Shown: positions 55,130 to 63,790 of the stretch, piece by piece
How positions within the stretch are numbered: position 1 is the stretch's first letter
Layout: every line of letters begins with the position of its first letter
From: Pseudomonas corrugata
Lineage (GTDB): Bacteria; Pseudomonadota; Gammaproteobacteria; Pseudomonadales; Pseudomonadaceae
Direction of reading: 5' to 3'
NCBI RefSeq assembly: GCF_001269905.1
Contig: NZ_LHVK01000003.1
Coordinates: forward strand, 1,096,981 to 1,160,980
Length of the DNA stretch: 64,000 nucleotides
Made by a program: the position numbers and the translations under genes
The notes under the pieces: generated by a model
Database searches by the model: none
What the model saw: the letters and a program-made list of their open reading frames with translations, nothing else
What the model was told of the DNA's origin: nothing

Positions 55130-55780
55130 TCACCCGGCGCGATGCAGCTCCAGCGCCTGGGCCATGCGGACCAGATCGGCGAACGAGCGCGCACGCATTT
55201 TGCGCATGGCCTGGCCCCGGTGGATCTTGACCGTGATTTCACTCAGGCCGATTTCCCCGGCGATCTGTTTGTTCATCAAGCCCGACACGGCCAGGGCCAT
55301 TACCTGTCGTTCCCGGACCGTCAGGGTGGTGTAACAGTCCTGGAGCTCCTGACGGCTACGGTCAGACTCGCGACGCAGCCGATCCTGCTGGAGGGCGGCG
55401 GATACCGCATCGATCAGGTCCTGCTCCCGGAAGGGTTTGCTCAGGAAATCCACCGCGCCGGCTTTCATGGCCTTTACCGTCATGGCGATATCACCGTAGC
55501 CGGTCATGAACACAATTGGCAGGTTGATACTGGTCGTTGCCAGTTGCTGCTGGAAGTCCAGGCCGCTGGTGCCTCGCAGCCGTACGTCAAGCAACAGGCA
55601 ACTGGGCAAGTCGGGGCGAGGGTGTTGCATGAACTCGGTAACCGAGCCGAACAATGCGACCTGCAGGCCAATGGAACGTAACAGGCAGCCGAGTGCCTCG
55701 CGCAGCGGTTGGTCGTCATCGACGATATAGACGAGCGGCTCGTCGTTGACGGACTGGCAGCTGGAATGGGTGGGCGTCAT
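55130..55780 (-). CDS. FixJ-like two-component response regulator (LuxR HTH)
   Basis: A 216-residue regulator with an N-terminal receiver (YIVDDDQPLREAL; Asp in CLLLDVRLRGTSG; FMTGYGD; LSKPFREQDL) and a C-terminal LuxR-type HTH (LTVRERQVMALAVSGLMNK; IGLSEITVKIHRGQAMRK). The start is set at 55780 (MTPTHSS); a further in-frame ATG at 55807 would add nine residues. The family includes regulators of alcohol and micro-oxic metabolism, but the partner kinase is not in view. Confidence 0.85.
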   Translation of the reverse strand: MTPTHSSCQSVNDEPLVYIVDDDQPLREALGCLLRSIGLQVALFGSVTEFMQHPRPDLPSCLLLDVRLRGTSGLDFQQQLATTSINLPIVFMTGYGDIAMTVKAMKAGAVDFLSKPFREQDLIDAVSAALQQDRLRRESDRSRQELQDCYTTLTVRERQVMALAVSGLMNKQIAGEIGLSEITVKIHRGQAMRKMRARSFADLVRMAQALELHRAG

Positions 55781-55807
55781 TGGGTTTCCGAAACGAATCA
55801 TGTGCAA

Positions 55808-56134
55808 GTGAGAGGGGCGGCGTGAAACTGAACGAAGTGCCTTGAGCAGTGCTCGTATCCTACGGTCATGGAAGTCGTTGCATTTTAAAAGTGCCGCTTA
55901 CCACCAAGTAGGACATAAAACCCTGAAATTCCGCCACCGACCCTTGAGCGCTGCATACCGAAGTATCGGTGGGCTTGCCTAAAGGTTGAGTGGGTCGTCC
56001 CCAGGTACAACAGACAAGCGTGTGGCCGCAGGCATAACCTGCCAGGCATACCGTCGCCGGTACGTCTCGATGAAAGGGCCGGCGATGATTCTGTCCATTC
56101 TTGAATCAAAGGCCTTGCGCCTGGGACGGCTACT
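55808..56134. other. Intergenic region without a supported gene
   Basis: This 327-base divergent gap between the FixJ-like and LysR genes has lower GC content than its surroundings and must hold both promoters. A palindromic ATACCGAAGTATCGGTGGG stretch lies near 55956. I see no repeat-family element or open frame worth calling. Confidence 0.5.
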
Positions 56135-57073
56135 ATGATGAACAGAAATGACCTGCGTCGTGCTGACATCAATCTGCTGGTTGTCTTCGAGACCCTGATG
56201 CATGAGCGAAATGTCAGTCGTGTCGGTGAGAAGCTGTTTCTCGGTCAACCGACGATCAGCAGTGCACTGGCACGCCTGCGACTGATGTTCGACGATCCCT
56301 TGTTCATTCGTTCGGGCCGGTTGATGGAGCCGACGTCACGGGCCCAGGAGATATTTTCCAACCTGAGCCCGGCACTGGATGGTATTGCCGCTGCCCTGAG
56401 TCGCTGCCAGGCGTTCGACCCAGGCACCAGTGAGGCGACCTTTCATGTCGGACTGTCCGATGACGTTGAATACGCGTTGCTGCCGGATCTGCTGCGCCGC
56501 CTGCGGGTCGAGGCACCGGGAACGACATTGGTGGTGCGCCGGGCCGATCAGTGGCAGATGTCCCAAATGCTGATCAGCGGGGAGATCACCCTCGGCATCA
56601 GCCACACCCTGGAGTTGCCAGCCAATGCTCGGCGCAAGGACTTGCGTCGGATTCGGCCGATGCTGCTGCGGGCCGATTTGCAGCCCGGCGAGTTGTCCCT
56701 GGACGAGTTCTGCCAACGACCCCACGCAGTGGTGTCGTCCATGGGTAATGTCATCGATGATTCTGATCGTGCCTTGAGCCTGATCGGACGCCAGCGTCGG
56801 GTGGTGCTGACCGTGCCACAGTTCAGCGCCTTGCCCGTACTGTTGGCCCACAGCGACATGATCGCCATCGTGCCGGACTATGTCGCCCAGGCCATGGCGG
56901 TGGCTGCAGGCTTGAGGGCCGAGCCGGCGCCGATTCGCTTGCCCGAGCACGCGCTGTCGATGGTCTGGGGTGGTGCTTCTCACAATGATCCGGGGGAATG
57001 CTGGCTGCGCTCCCGTTGCAGCGCGTTCGTAGTCGAGCGCGCTGAGCATCAGGACTCCAGGAAGGTGGCTTGA
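56135..57073 (+). CDS. LysR-type transcriptional regulator (NodD/LinR-like)
   Basis: A 312-residue LysR regulator. The N-terminal winged HTH contains ADINLLVVFETLMHERNVSR and GQPTISSALARLRLMFDDPL, the pattern of the NodD/SyrM/LinR subgroup. The rest is a periplasmic-binding-protein-like effector domain. Two adjacent ATGs open the frame (56135, 56138). It stands alone, diverging from the FixJ-like gene and converging on the GlxA-like gene. Its target is not evident from the window. Confidence 0.88.
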   Translation: MMNRNDLRRADINLLVVFETLMHERNVSRVGEKLFLGQPTISSALARLRLMFDDPLFIRSGRLMEPTSRAQEIFSNLSPALDGIAAALSRCQAFDPGTSEATFHVGLSDDVEYALLPDLLRRLRVEAPGTTLVVRRADQWQMSQMLISGEITLGISHTLELPANARRKDLRRIRPMLLRADLQPGELSLDEFCQRPHAVVSSMGNVIDDSDRALSLIGRQRRVVLTVPQFSALPVLLAHSDMIAIVPDYVAQAMAVAAGLRAEPAPIRLPEHALSMVWGGASHNDPGECWLRSRCSAFVVERAEHQDSRKVA

Positions 57074-57109
57074 TGGCTTCGCGGTGGCGAGGGGGCAGGT
57101 GAGTCCCTG

Positions 57110-58129
57110 TCAGCGGGAAAATCGCCTGCGGTAATCCCTAGGTGAAATCGAAAGGTGGCGCTGGAACGTATTGCGCATCCGCTCTTCATCACCGAAGCCG
57201 CACGACCGGGCGATCTGGTCGATGTTGCGTTGAGAATCTTCCAGCAGTCTTCGCGCAGCTTCCAGACGGAACAACTCGATGGCCTTGGCCGGGGTTCGCC
57301 CGGTCTGGCGCTTGTAGACCCGGGTAAAATTGCGCGGGCTCATTCGCGCCTGACGGGCCAGCCGTTCGATGGTCAGATTGTCGTCGCCCAGGTGCTCGGC
57401 AATCCAGAGGTGCAACTCATCGAAGCCGGCGCTGTCCCGGGTTTGCAGTTGCAACAGCTGGCTGAACTGCGCCTGGCCACCGGGGCGCTTGAGGAACACC
57501 ACCAGCTCGCGGGCCACCTGCAGGGCGACCTCGCGACCGCAGTCGGCTTCCACCAGCGCGAGGGCCATGTCGATGCCGGCGCTGACACCTGCAGAGGTCC
57601 ACACGTGGTCCTGCTGGATGAAAATCGCGTCCAGGTCCACTTCCACGGCCGGAAAACCACTCTTGAGCATGTCGCACATGGCCCAGTGGGTCGCGGCGCG
57701 CCGTCCGTCCAGCAAGCCGGCCTGGGCCATCAGGAACGTGCCGCTGCACACCGATGCGGTGCGTCGGGCCTTGACCGAGGCATGGCGCAGCCAATCGACC
57801 AGGTCGACGCAATCGATCATCGCCTGACGGATGTCGGGCGCGCCTGGGACGATCAGCGTGTCGATCAGGACGTCGTCGAACTGCCGCAGGCAGCAGGTCT
57901 CCACGACCAGGCCCTCGGCGGTTCGCATCAACCCACCCGCGAGGCTGGCGGTATGCATCGCGTAGCCGGGCAGGTCGCGTTCGGCCATGGCTTTGGTTGC
58001 CGCCCAGAAAACCGTCTGGGCCCCAGTCAGGTCCAACAGGCCCATTTTCGGGTAGGCCAGGAAAACCAGCGTGCGTGGTTGGGTGATAGACCGGGTCGCG
58101 AGGTCGATGTCACGGGGCATTTCGTTCAT
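57110..58129 (-). CDS. GlxA-type AraC family regulator (DJ-1/PfpI + HTH)
   Basis: A 339-residue regulator. The N-terminal DJ-1/PfpI-like domain has the nucleophile-elbow Cys in ASVCSGTFLMAQAGLL and the following THW motif. The C-terminal AraC HTH pair includes LTIERLARQARMSPRNFTRV and IDQIARSCGFGDEERMRNTF. The start is set at 58129 (MNEMPRD); an ATG at 58147 would add six residues. It diverges from the AraC gene at 58285, and the 155-base gap contains an operator-like motif shared with the sphA-like promoter. Confidence 0.87.
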   Translation of the reverse strand: MNEMPRDIDLATRSITQPRTLVFLAYPKMGLLDLTGAQTVFWAATKAMAERDLPGYAMHTASLAGGLMRTAEGLVVETCCLRQFDDVLIDTLIVPGAPDIRQAMIDCVDLVDWLRHASVKARRTASVCSGTFLMAQAGLLDGRRAATHWAMCDMLKSGFPAVEVDLDAIFIQQDHVWTSAGVSAGIDMALALVEADCGREVALQVARELVVFLKRPGGQAQFSQLLQLQTRDSAGFDELHLWIAEHLGDDNLTIERLARQARMSPRNFTRVYKRQTGRTPAKAIELFRLEAARRLLEDSQRNIDQIARSCGFGDEERMRNTFQRHLSISPRDYRRRFSR

Positions 58130-58199
58130 GGTGGCGTGGAGGTTCAAAAGGTCGGTTCATTCTGCTTTATACACCGGCAGCGGGTCCATTCCTGGCCAA

Positions 58200-58216
58200 T
58201 TATCCGTTTTCGGCAC
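58200..58216. promoter_or_regulatory. Operator-like motif, copy 1
   Basis: TTATCCGTTTTCGGCAC lies 68 bases before the AraC gene start at 58285. Its inverted copy, with one mismatch, is at 59250-59266 in front of the SphA-like gene. Matching 16 of 17 bases at two divergently placed promoters suggests a regulator-binding site. Confidence 0.6.
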
Positions 58217-58284
58217 AATTGCCCGACTCGCTTGGGAGACGGAATGGAACTTGCCTGATTTATCGCCCATAAGCCCAGGAATCG

Positions 58285-59256
58285 ATGAAGGTCGGGTCAA
58301 TGAATAAGAACAACATCGTATCGCCGGTCAATCGGTTCCGCACCGTCGACATCGACGAGCATGCCCGGAACATGGGCGGTTGGCAGGTCTGTTACGACCA
58401 GTTGACCCCGGGACGTTTTGAAGGCGAGTTGATCGAATTCCGTTCCGACTGGATGCAATTGGTGCGCGACCGCTCTAATCAGGCCATGACCAAGCATGGG
58501 ACGGCCTGGGAAGGAGCCATCACCTTCAGCATGCCGTTGGTCGCGGACGGCCCGGTCTTTTGCTCCGGACATCCGATTCTCGAGCCCAGCCTGTTGGTGG
58601 CCCGAGGGCACAATCTGCCTGAGTTGCGCACGCCCCAGCATCTGGATGTGCTGGGTGTCGCCATCGACGAGCAGGCGTTGGCCCATGTGCTGGAGCGGCA
58701 GGGCAGTCGTTTTCGAATTACCGATCTTCCCAAGTGTTACCGCCTCGGCGATTCGACGCTGCCGGCTGAGTTGGCGGCCTTGTTCGCAGAGTTGGAAAGC
58801 GACCAGGGGCGGGACTCATTACTGGGCTATGAATCGATCCGCCGTGGCCTGCGGGATACGGTGATGCTGCATATGCTGGAGCTGGTGGCTCCGGATGAGG
58901 CGCCGCCCCTCAGCCCCACGGCGCGCAAACGCATGGTCGACCGGGCTCGGGAGTACGCGCTGGCCCATGTTGACGAGCCGCTGTCGATCCTTGACCTGTG
59001 CAACCACATCGGTGCCAGCCGGCGCAAATTGCAGTATTGCTTCCAGGAGACTCTGGGCATCAATCCTGTGGCCTATTTGCGGGCGTTGCGCCTCAATGCC
59101 GTGCGCCGTGAGTTGCGCAATGGCGATCAGGTCCAGGGCGTGCAGGAGGTGGCCGCACGTTGGGGGTTCTGGCATCTGAGCCGGTTTTCCAGCGACTATC
59201 GGGTCCTGTTCGGCGAAACCCCTTCGCAAACCCTGCGTCGTACGCATCTGTGCTGA
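58285..59256 (+). CDS. AraC family transcriptional regulator
   Basis: A 323-residue AraC-type regulator with an N-terminal cupin-like sensor region (about 1-210) and a C-terminal double HTH (SILDLCNHIGASRRKLQYCF; VQEVAARWGFWHLSRFSSDY). The HTH wording is close to EutR-like and related catabolic regulators. ATG 58285 has AGGA upstream; ATG 58300 is an alternative. It reads toward the SphA-like, MFS and amidase genes and is probably their activator, with operator-like motifs before both units. Confidence 0.86.
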   Translation: MKVGSMNKNNIVSPVNRFRTVDIDEHARNMGGWQVCYDQLTPGRFEGELIEFRSDWMQLVRDRSNQAMTKHGTAWEGAITFSMPLVADGPVFCSGHPILEPSLLVARGHNLPELRTPQHLDVLGVAIDEQALAHVLERQGSRFRITDLPKCYRLGDSTLPAELAALFAELESDQGRDSLLGYESIRRGLRDTVMLHMLELVAPDEAPPLSPTARKRMVDRAREYALAHVDEPLSILDLCNHIGASRRKLQYCFQETLGINPVAYLRALRLNAVRRELRNGDQVQGVQEVAARWGFWHLSRFSSDYRVLFGETPSQTLRRTHLC

Positions 59257-59266
59257 AAACGGATAA
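59250..59266. promoter_or_regulatory. Operator-like motif, copy 2
   Basis: GTGCTGAAAACGGATAA is the reverse complement of copy 1 (58200-58216) with one mismatch. It overlaps the stop codon of the AraC gene and lies 62 bases before the SphA-like start, an activator-like position. Confidence 0.6.
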
Positions 59267-59327
59267 CGGCTGATGCAGCCTGCTCCCTAGGATGACCCCA
59301 CCACCATATGGTCGGAAGGGGCATTCG

Positions 59328-60260
59328 ATGAATCACAACAAGAAAACAAACGTCTTGCGCTTTACCTGGTTGACCCTGGGGATGCTCGGCCTCTGCGCCG
59401 CTGCCCATGGCACCGAAAACGGCGCGCCGACCACGGCGGTCGGGGTTTATGACTTCGGCGCAGGCATGATGCCGCCGGCCACGCCCTTCGGGACCGTCGG
59501 CCTGCGCACGGCGTTTTACTCAGCCAATGTGCAGAAAGACCGCCACGGGAACTCGGCGGACAACAATTTCTCCCTGGACGTACTGTCCATCGGCGTCGCT
59601 TACATGCGCATGACCGATTGCACCGTGTTGGGCGCCAAGTATGGCTTCGGCACCGTGGTGCCATTCTTCAAGATGGACGCCTCGGTACAGGTGCAGACCC
59701 CCGTCGGCCCGCTGGACCTTCAGGCCGATCCGTTTCGCCTGGCGGACGTGCAGTTCCTGCCGGTGATCCTGCAATGGACCCTGTCGCCGAATCTGTTCGT
59801 CAACACCCAGTTCCAGATCCAGGCACCCACGGGCGACTACGACAAGAATCGTCTGATTTCACCGGGGCTCAACCACTGGACGTTCTCACCGATCGTCAAC
59901 GCCACCTACCTCTCGGATAGCGGCTTTGAAGTGTCTTCAAGCTTCGAGGTCGACGTGAACACCCGCAACAACGCCACCGACTACAAGAACGGCGTCGAGT
60001 ACCGCCACGAGTTTGCCGTGGGCCAGCACGCCGGGCCCTGGACGGTGGGGGTGGGCGGCTACTACTACCGCCAGTTCACCGATGACGATGCACCGGGACT
60101 GGAGAGTGGCAATCGCGCCCGGGTGATGGCCGTCGGGCCGGCGGTGAGTTACTTCAAGCCCGGTATTCCACCGGTCTGGCTGCACGTCTACAAGGAGTTC
60201 GACGCGCGTAACCGCGCCGAGGGCTACACCGCGGCGTTGCGCATCTCTCAAAGTTTCTGA
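59328..60260 (+). CDS. SphA/phenol MetA-pathway type outer-membrane protein
   Basis: A 310-residue exported protein with a signal peptide ending near AAAHG and alternating beta-strand character throughout, ending in Phe (ISQSF), as outer-membrane barrels do. Family features are TENGAPTTAVGVYDFGAG at the mature start and FQIQAPTGDYDKNRL in the middle. It probably admits an aromatic or other small organic compound. GGAAGGGG precedes the ATG. The MFS gene begins 11 bases after it. Confidence 0.85.
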   Translation: MNHNKKTNVLRFTWLTLGMLGLCAAAHGTENGAPTTAVGVYDFGAGMMPPATPFGTVGLRTAFYSANVQKDRHGNSADNNFSLDVLSIGVAYMRMTDCTVLGAKYGFGTVVPFFKMDASVQVQTPVGPLDLQADPFRLADVQFLPVILQWTLSPNLFVNTQFQIQAPTGDYDKNRLISPGLNHWTFSPIVNATYLSDSGFEVSSSFEVDVNTRNNATDYKNGVEYRHEFAVGQHAGPWTVGVGGYYYRQFTDDDAPGLESGNRARVMAVGPAVSYFKPGIPPVWLHVYKEFDARNRAEGYTAALRISQSF

Positions 60261-60271
60261 AGGGGCTCGCC

Positions 60272-61546
60272 ATGAACCAATCAAGTTCCGTTTCAACGGC
60301 CGCAACCCCGTCACGCCAGGCTGGCCGGCGCGAGGGCCTGGTGCTGATGCTGGGCAGCAGCCTGACCATCATGGGCTCGGTCATGGTCGCGCCGATCCTG
60401 CCTCGGTTGGGCGCCGAATTCGGTCCCGTCGAGCCCCGTGCCGATTTGCTCGTGCCGTTGGCGGTCACCGGGCCGGCCCTGGCGATTGCCTTGTGTGCGC
60501 CGCTGGCCGGTTGGTTGGCTGACCGCGTCGGGCGCAAGACGTTGCTGGTGCTTGCCACCTTGTTTTATGCCTTGCTCGGCGCGTTACCGGCGCTGCTCGA
60601 CAGCCTGCCTGCGATTGTCGGCACAAGGCTGCTGTTCGGCTGCACCGAAGCGGCCGTCATGACCTGCTGCGCCACCCTGATCGCCGACTATTGGCACGGC
60701 GAGGAGCGCTTGCGCTACGTCAACCGGCAGGTAGTGACGATCGGCCTGGTAGGCGCGCTGTTCTTCGTCGTGGGCGGGGCGCTGGGGGAGCACACCTGGC
60801 GTTCACCGTTCCTGCTCTATCTCCTGCCATTGCTGCTGGTGCCAGCGATGCTGAAGGTACTGTGGGAACCTCCGCTGGCCAGGCACAAGGCGGTTCAGCA
60901 GCCGGCTGATGAGACGGGTCCGAGCAGGGTAGCGGTGCGGCAGTTGGTGGTCGGCTACCTGATGATTCTGGGCGGCATGGTCCTGACGTTCGTCGTGCCG
61001 GTCCAGGCACCGATGCTGCTGGTCAGCCTGGGCATTACGTCGAGCACGATGATTGGCCTGGCGGCGGGCCTGAGCCTGTTGGCGACCCTGGGTGGTTCGT
61101 TGATGTGGCCGTTGTTGCGTCGCCGCTTGGGTATCGCCGGCTGCAACGCCTTGCTGCTGGGCCTCATCAGTCTGGGGCTATGGCTGCTGATGCGTGGGCA
61201 GAGCTACAACGCGGTACTGGTGGCGGTTTTCATCCAGGGGCTGGGTTCCGGGTTGCTGGTGCCGAATGTGATGGCGCCGGTGATGAACGCCTTGACCGCC
61301 AGCACCCGCGGCCGGGGGTTGGGCGGGTTCACCTCGTTTCTCTACATCGGCCAGTTCGTCAGTCCGCTGGTGGTGGCTGCCGTGACTGCCTTCGCCGGAG
61401 ACCTGCGCCACGCCATTCAATGGATGGCCTTCGCCGGCCTTGCCGCGGCACTGCTTTGGGTGATTGCCGGCTTGCGCACCCGAGGCCACGTCCAGGCGAG
61501 CACTGTCGATTCAACACGCCCGGCTCACGCCAATCGTCATGAATAA
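60272..61546 (+). CDS. MFS transporter
   Basis: A 424-residue major facilitator with about twelve helices. The loop 2-3 signature GWLADRVGRKTLLVLA is clear, as in drug and small-solute transporters. It lies 11 bases after the SphA-like gene and 12 bases before the amidase gene, so it is likely the inner-membrane uptake (or export) partner for the amidase substrate. The substrate is not deducible. Confidence 0.87.
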   Translation: MNQSSSVSTAATPSRQAGRREGLVLMLGSSLTIMGSVMVAPILPRLGAEFGPVEPRADLLVPLAVTGPALAIALCAPLAGWLADRVGRKTLLVLATLFYALLGALPALLDSLPAIVGTRLLFGCTEAAVMTCCATLIADYWHGEERLRYVNRQVVTIGLVGALFFVVGGALGEHTWRSPFLLYLLPLLLVPAMLKVLWEPPLARHKAVQQPADETGPSRVAVRQLVVGYLMILGGMVLTFVVPVQAPMLLVSLGITSSTMIGLAAGLSLLATLGGSLMWPLLRRRLGIAGCNALLLGLISLGLWLLMRGQSYNAVLVAVFIQGLGSGLLVPNVMAPVMNALTASTRGRGLGGFTSFLYIGQFVSPLVVAAVTAFAGDLRHAIQWMAFAGLAAALLWVIAGLRTRGHVQASTVDSTRPAHANRHE

Positions 61547-61558
61547 GGAATCCGAAGC

Positions 61559-63013
61559 ATGAGTATGCAAGACATCCACCAGTTGATGGATCGCGAAGAC
61601 GCCGTGGGGCTGGCCGAGTGGGTCCGGCGCGGCGAGGTCCGGCCTGGCGAATTGCTCGAGGTGGCCATCGAGCGCCTGGAGCGGGTCGAGCCGCAACTCA
61701 ATGCCGTGGCCGAGCGGCTGTACGACTCGGCGCGGGCGCAAGCGGATATGGCTCAAACGGGACAGGGCCCGTTGGCCGGCGTGCCGACGTTGATCAAGGA
61801 TCTGTTTTCGCCGGTCAACGGGGCGGCGATGACCAATGGCTCCCGCTCCCTGGGAAGCGCTCGGGCGGATTTCGAGGCGGAAGTCGTGACGCGTTTGCGG
61901 CGGGCAGGGTGCCAGTTGGTCGGCACCAGCACGTCGCCGGAGTTCGGTACGTCGTACTCCACCGAGTCCACGCGTTTCGGCGCGACTCGCAACCCCTGGA
62001 ACACCGATTACAGTGCCGGAGGCTCCAGCGGTGGTGCTGCGGCGTTGGTGGCGGCCCGGGTGGTGCCGTTCGCCCATGGCAACGATGGCGGTGGTTCGTT
62101 GCGGGTGCCGGCGTCCTGTTGTGGCGTATTCGGCCTCAAGCCCAGCCGTGGCCTGCTGCCGTCGGGGCCGATTGTCGGTGAGGGCTGGGCGGGGATGGGC
62201 ACGCCCCATGCGATTACCTTGTCAGTGCGTGACAGCGCCGCGTTGTTGGACGCGACTGCCGGGATCGACCTCGGCGCACCCTATGCAGCACCGATGCAGG
62301 CGCTGCCTTATGTGACCGCAGTGCAGCGCGATCCGAAACCGCTGCGTATCGCCCTGGTCGAGCAGCTCGGCCCCTGGCCGACGTCGCCTGAAAGCTTGCG
62401 AGCGGTGGGCGAGGCGGCACGGTTGTGCGAGTCCTTGGGGCATCGTGTCGAGCCGGTGAGCCTGCCGGTGGTGTTGCCGGAATTTCTCGACCAGGTGTTC
62501 ACCATCATCGGTGCAAGCACCCGTCACTACGTCGATCTGTTGGGCCAGATGCGCGGCTTCGCGGTCCAGGCCGAAGAGCTGGAAGTGCGCACCCGGATCA
62601 TCCTGCGGGACAAGGGCAATGTCAGTGGCGCCCAGTACGCGGCCGCAGTGGAGTGGATACACGCCCTGGGCCGGCAACTGGCGATGTTCATGCAGGATTA
62701 CGACCTGATCCTCACTCCAGTCCTGACCCGCGAACCGGCACAGATTGGCGAGCTGGACATTCAGGACGTGTGCTTGAGTCTTGATCAGTTGATCGAGCGC
62801 TACCACAGCTACTCGCCCTTCACGGCCCTGTTCAATGCCAGCGGTCAACCGGCGATGTCGGTACCGTTGTCCTGGAGTGCCAGAGGCCTGCCAATGGGGG
62901 CGCACTTTGCCGGACGCTTTGGTGAGGAGGGCACGTTGCTGGCCCTGGCTGCGCAACTGGAGCGTGCACAGCCGTGGCGGGGGCGTATGCCGGCGGTGAA
63001 TGCTTGTTGGTGA
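61559..63013 (+). CDS. Amidase signature family hydrolase
   Basis: A 484-residue amidase of the GatA/AS superfamily. The Ser-cisSer-Lys triad is intact: Lys in VPTLIKDLFSPV, cis-Ser and nucleophile in the glycine-rich AGGSSGGAAALVAA and GNDGGGSLRVPAS blocks. It should hydrolyse a small amide to acid and ammonia. AAGGA precedes the ATG at 61559. It is the last gene of the SphA-like/MFS/amidase operon. It is not a GatA, since no gatB or gatC is present. Confidence 0.9.
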   Translation: MSMQDIHQLMDREDAVGLAEWVRRGEVRPGELLEVAIERLERVEPQLNAVAERLYDSARAQADMAQTGQGPLAGVPTLIKDLFSPVNGAAMTNGSRSLGSARADFEAEVVTRLRRAGCQLVGTSTSPEFGTSYSTESTRFGATRNPWNTDYSAGGSSGGAAALVAARVVPFAHGNDGGGSLRVPASCCGVFGLKPSRGLLPSGPIVGEGWAGMGTPHAITLSVRDSAALLDATAGIDLGAPYAAPMQALPYVTAVQRDPKPLRIALVEQLGPWPTSPESLRAVGEAARLCESLGHRVEPVSLPVVLPEFLDQVFTIIGASTRHYVDLLGQMRGFAVQAEELEVRTRIILRDKGNVSGAQYAAAVEWIHALGRQLAMFMQDYDLILTPVLTREPAQIGELDIQDVCLSLDQLIERYHSYSPFTALFNASGQPAMSVPLSWSARGLPMGAHFAGRFGEEGTLLALAAQLERAQPWRGRMPAVNACW

Positions 63014-63068
63014 GTTTGACTGGATAGAGGCAGGGTTTGCTGGGGATGTCCGCCAGCTATGGGGGACA

Positions 63069-63680
63069 TCAATCAGCTTCCCGTAAAACGCCGCGGATAA
63101 GCGCCGCGAATGCTTGGGTCATTTCGTCCTTGTCATACCGACCGCGCACCAAGGCCCCCGCAAGCGCTTCTCCCGCACCGACCAGGCCGGTACAACGCCG
63201 TTCCAGTTCGGTCGCGGGCAGCGCGGTATGGGGCTTGAGCACACTGGTGAACATTTGCACGCAATTATCCAGCAGCTCCTGGAAAACCGCGGCTTTTTCG
63301 TTGCTTCCCGCCAGCGCCGCACCCACCGCAAAGAACTCGTCGGTGTTGTCTGCCGCGCATTGGATATAGGCACTGGCGAGCACCTGCGCGGTTTCTTCCA
63401 GGGACCGCTCGGTGCCTGCCATCGCGTCACGGAACGCGTTGACCCGCTCGGTATCGATCCATTTATAGAGCTCGATCAGCAGGCCCGATCGGGTACCAAA
63501 ATGATCGTAGACCACCGGCTTGGACACACCTGCGCGCACCGCCAGATGCCCCAGGGTCAAGCGGTCGGCGCCTTCCTCGCGCACGACCAGCAAGGCGGTA
63601 TCCAGCAACTGCCGCCGCCGCTCGGCTTTTGAAAGCCTGCGGGCGGACGACGTGCTTGGGGACTCGATGTCTGTTTGCAC
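63069..63680 (-). CDS. TetR family transcriptional regulator
   Basis: A 203-residue repressor. The N-terminal HTH reads RRQLLDTALLVVREEGADRL then LAVRAGVSKPVVYDHFGTR, and the rest is an alpha-helical ligand domain. The start is set at the GTG 63680 because GGAG lies seven bases upstream; the longer in-frame ATG at 63773 lies beyond both operator palindromes. It diverges from an NAD-binding protein gene and probably represses it and itself. Confidence 0.87.
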   Translation of the reverse strand: MQTDIESPSTSSARRLSKAERRRQLLDTALLVVREEGADRLTLGHLAVRAGVSKPVVYDHFGTRSGLLIELYKWIDTERVNAFRDAMAGTERSLEETAQVLASAYIQCAADNTDEFFAVGAALAGSNEKAAVFQELLDNCVQMFTSVLKPHTALPATELERRCTGLVGAGEALAGALVRGRYDKDEMTQAFAALIRGVLREAD

Positions 63681-63701
63681 TTCGTCGCTCCAAATAAATA
63701 A

Positions 63702-63718
63702 ACCTACTAATGGTAGGT
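63702..63718. promoter_or_regulatory. TetR operator candidate 1
   Basis: ACCTACTAATGGTAGGT is a near-perfect palindrome located 22 bases upstream of the TetR gene start. Confidence 0.75.
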
Positions 63719-63746
63719 AGCGAGGTGTATGTTCGGGATGTTTATT

Positions 63747-63761
63747 CCTACTAATAGTAGG
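63747..63761. promoter_or_regulatory. TetR operator candidate 2
   Basis: CCTACTAATAGTAGG repeats the same palindrome 30 bases before the divergent gene at 63791. The pair spans the whole divergent promoter. Confidence 0.75.
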
Positions 63762-63790
63762 TTTCGTTCCCAACCCAAGGAGAACATACC

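Noticed and set aside
61559..63013. GatA subunit of aspartyl/glutamyl-tRNA amidotransferase
   Set aside because: No gatB or gatC is adjacent and the context is a transporter operon, so a catabolic amidase is more likely.
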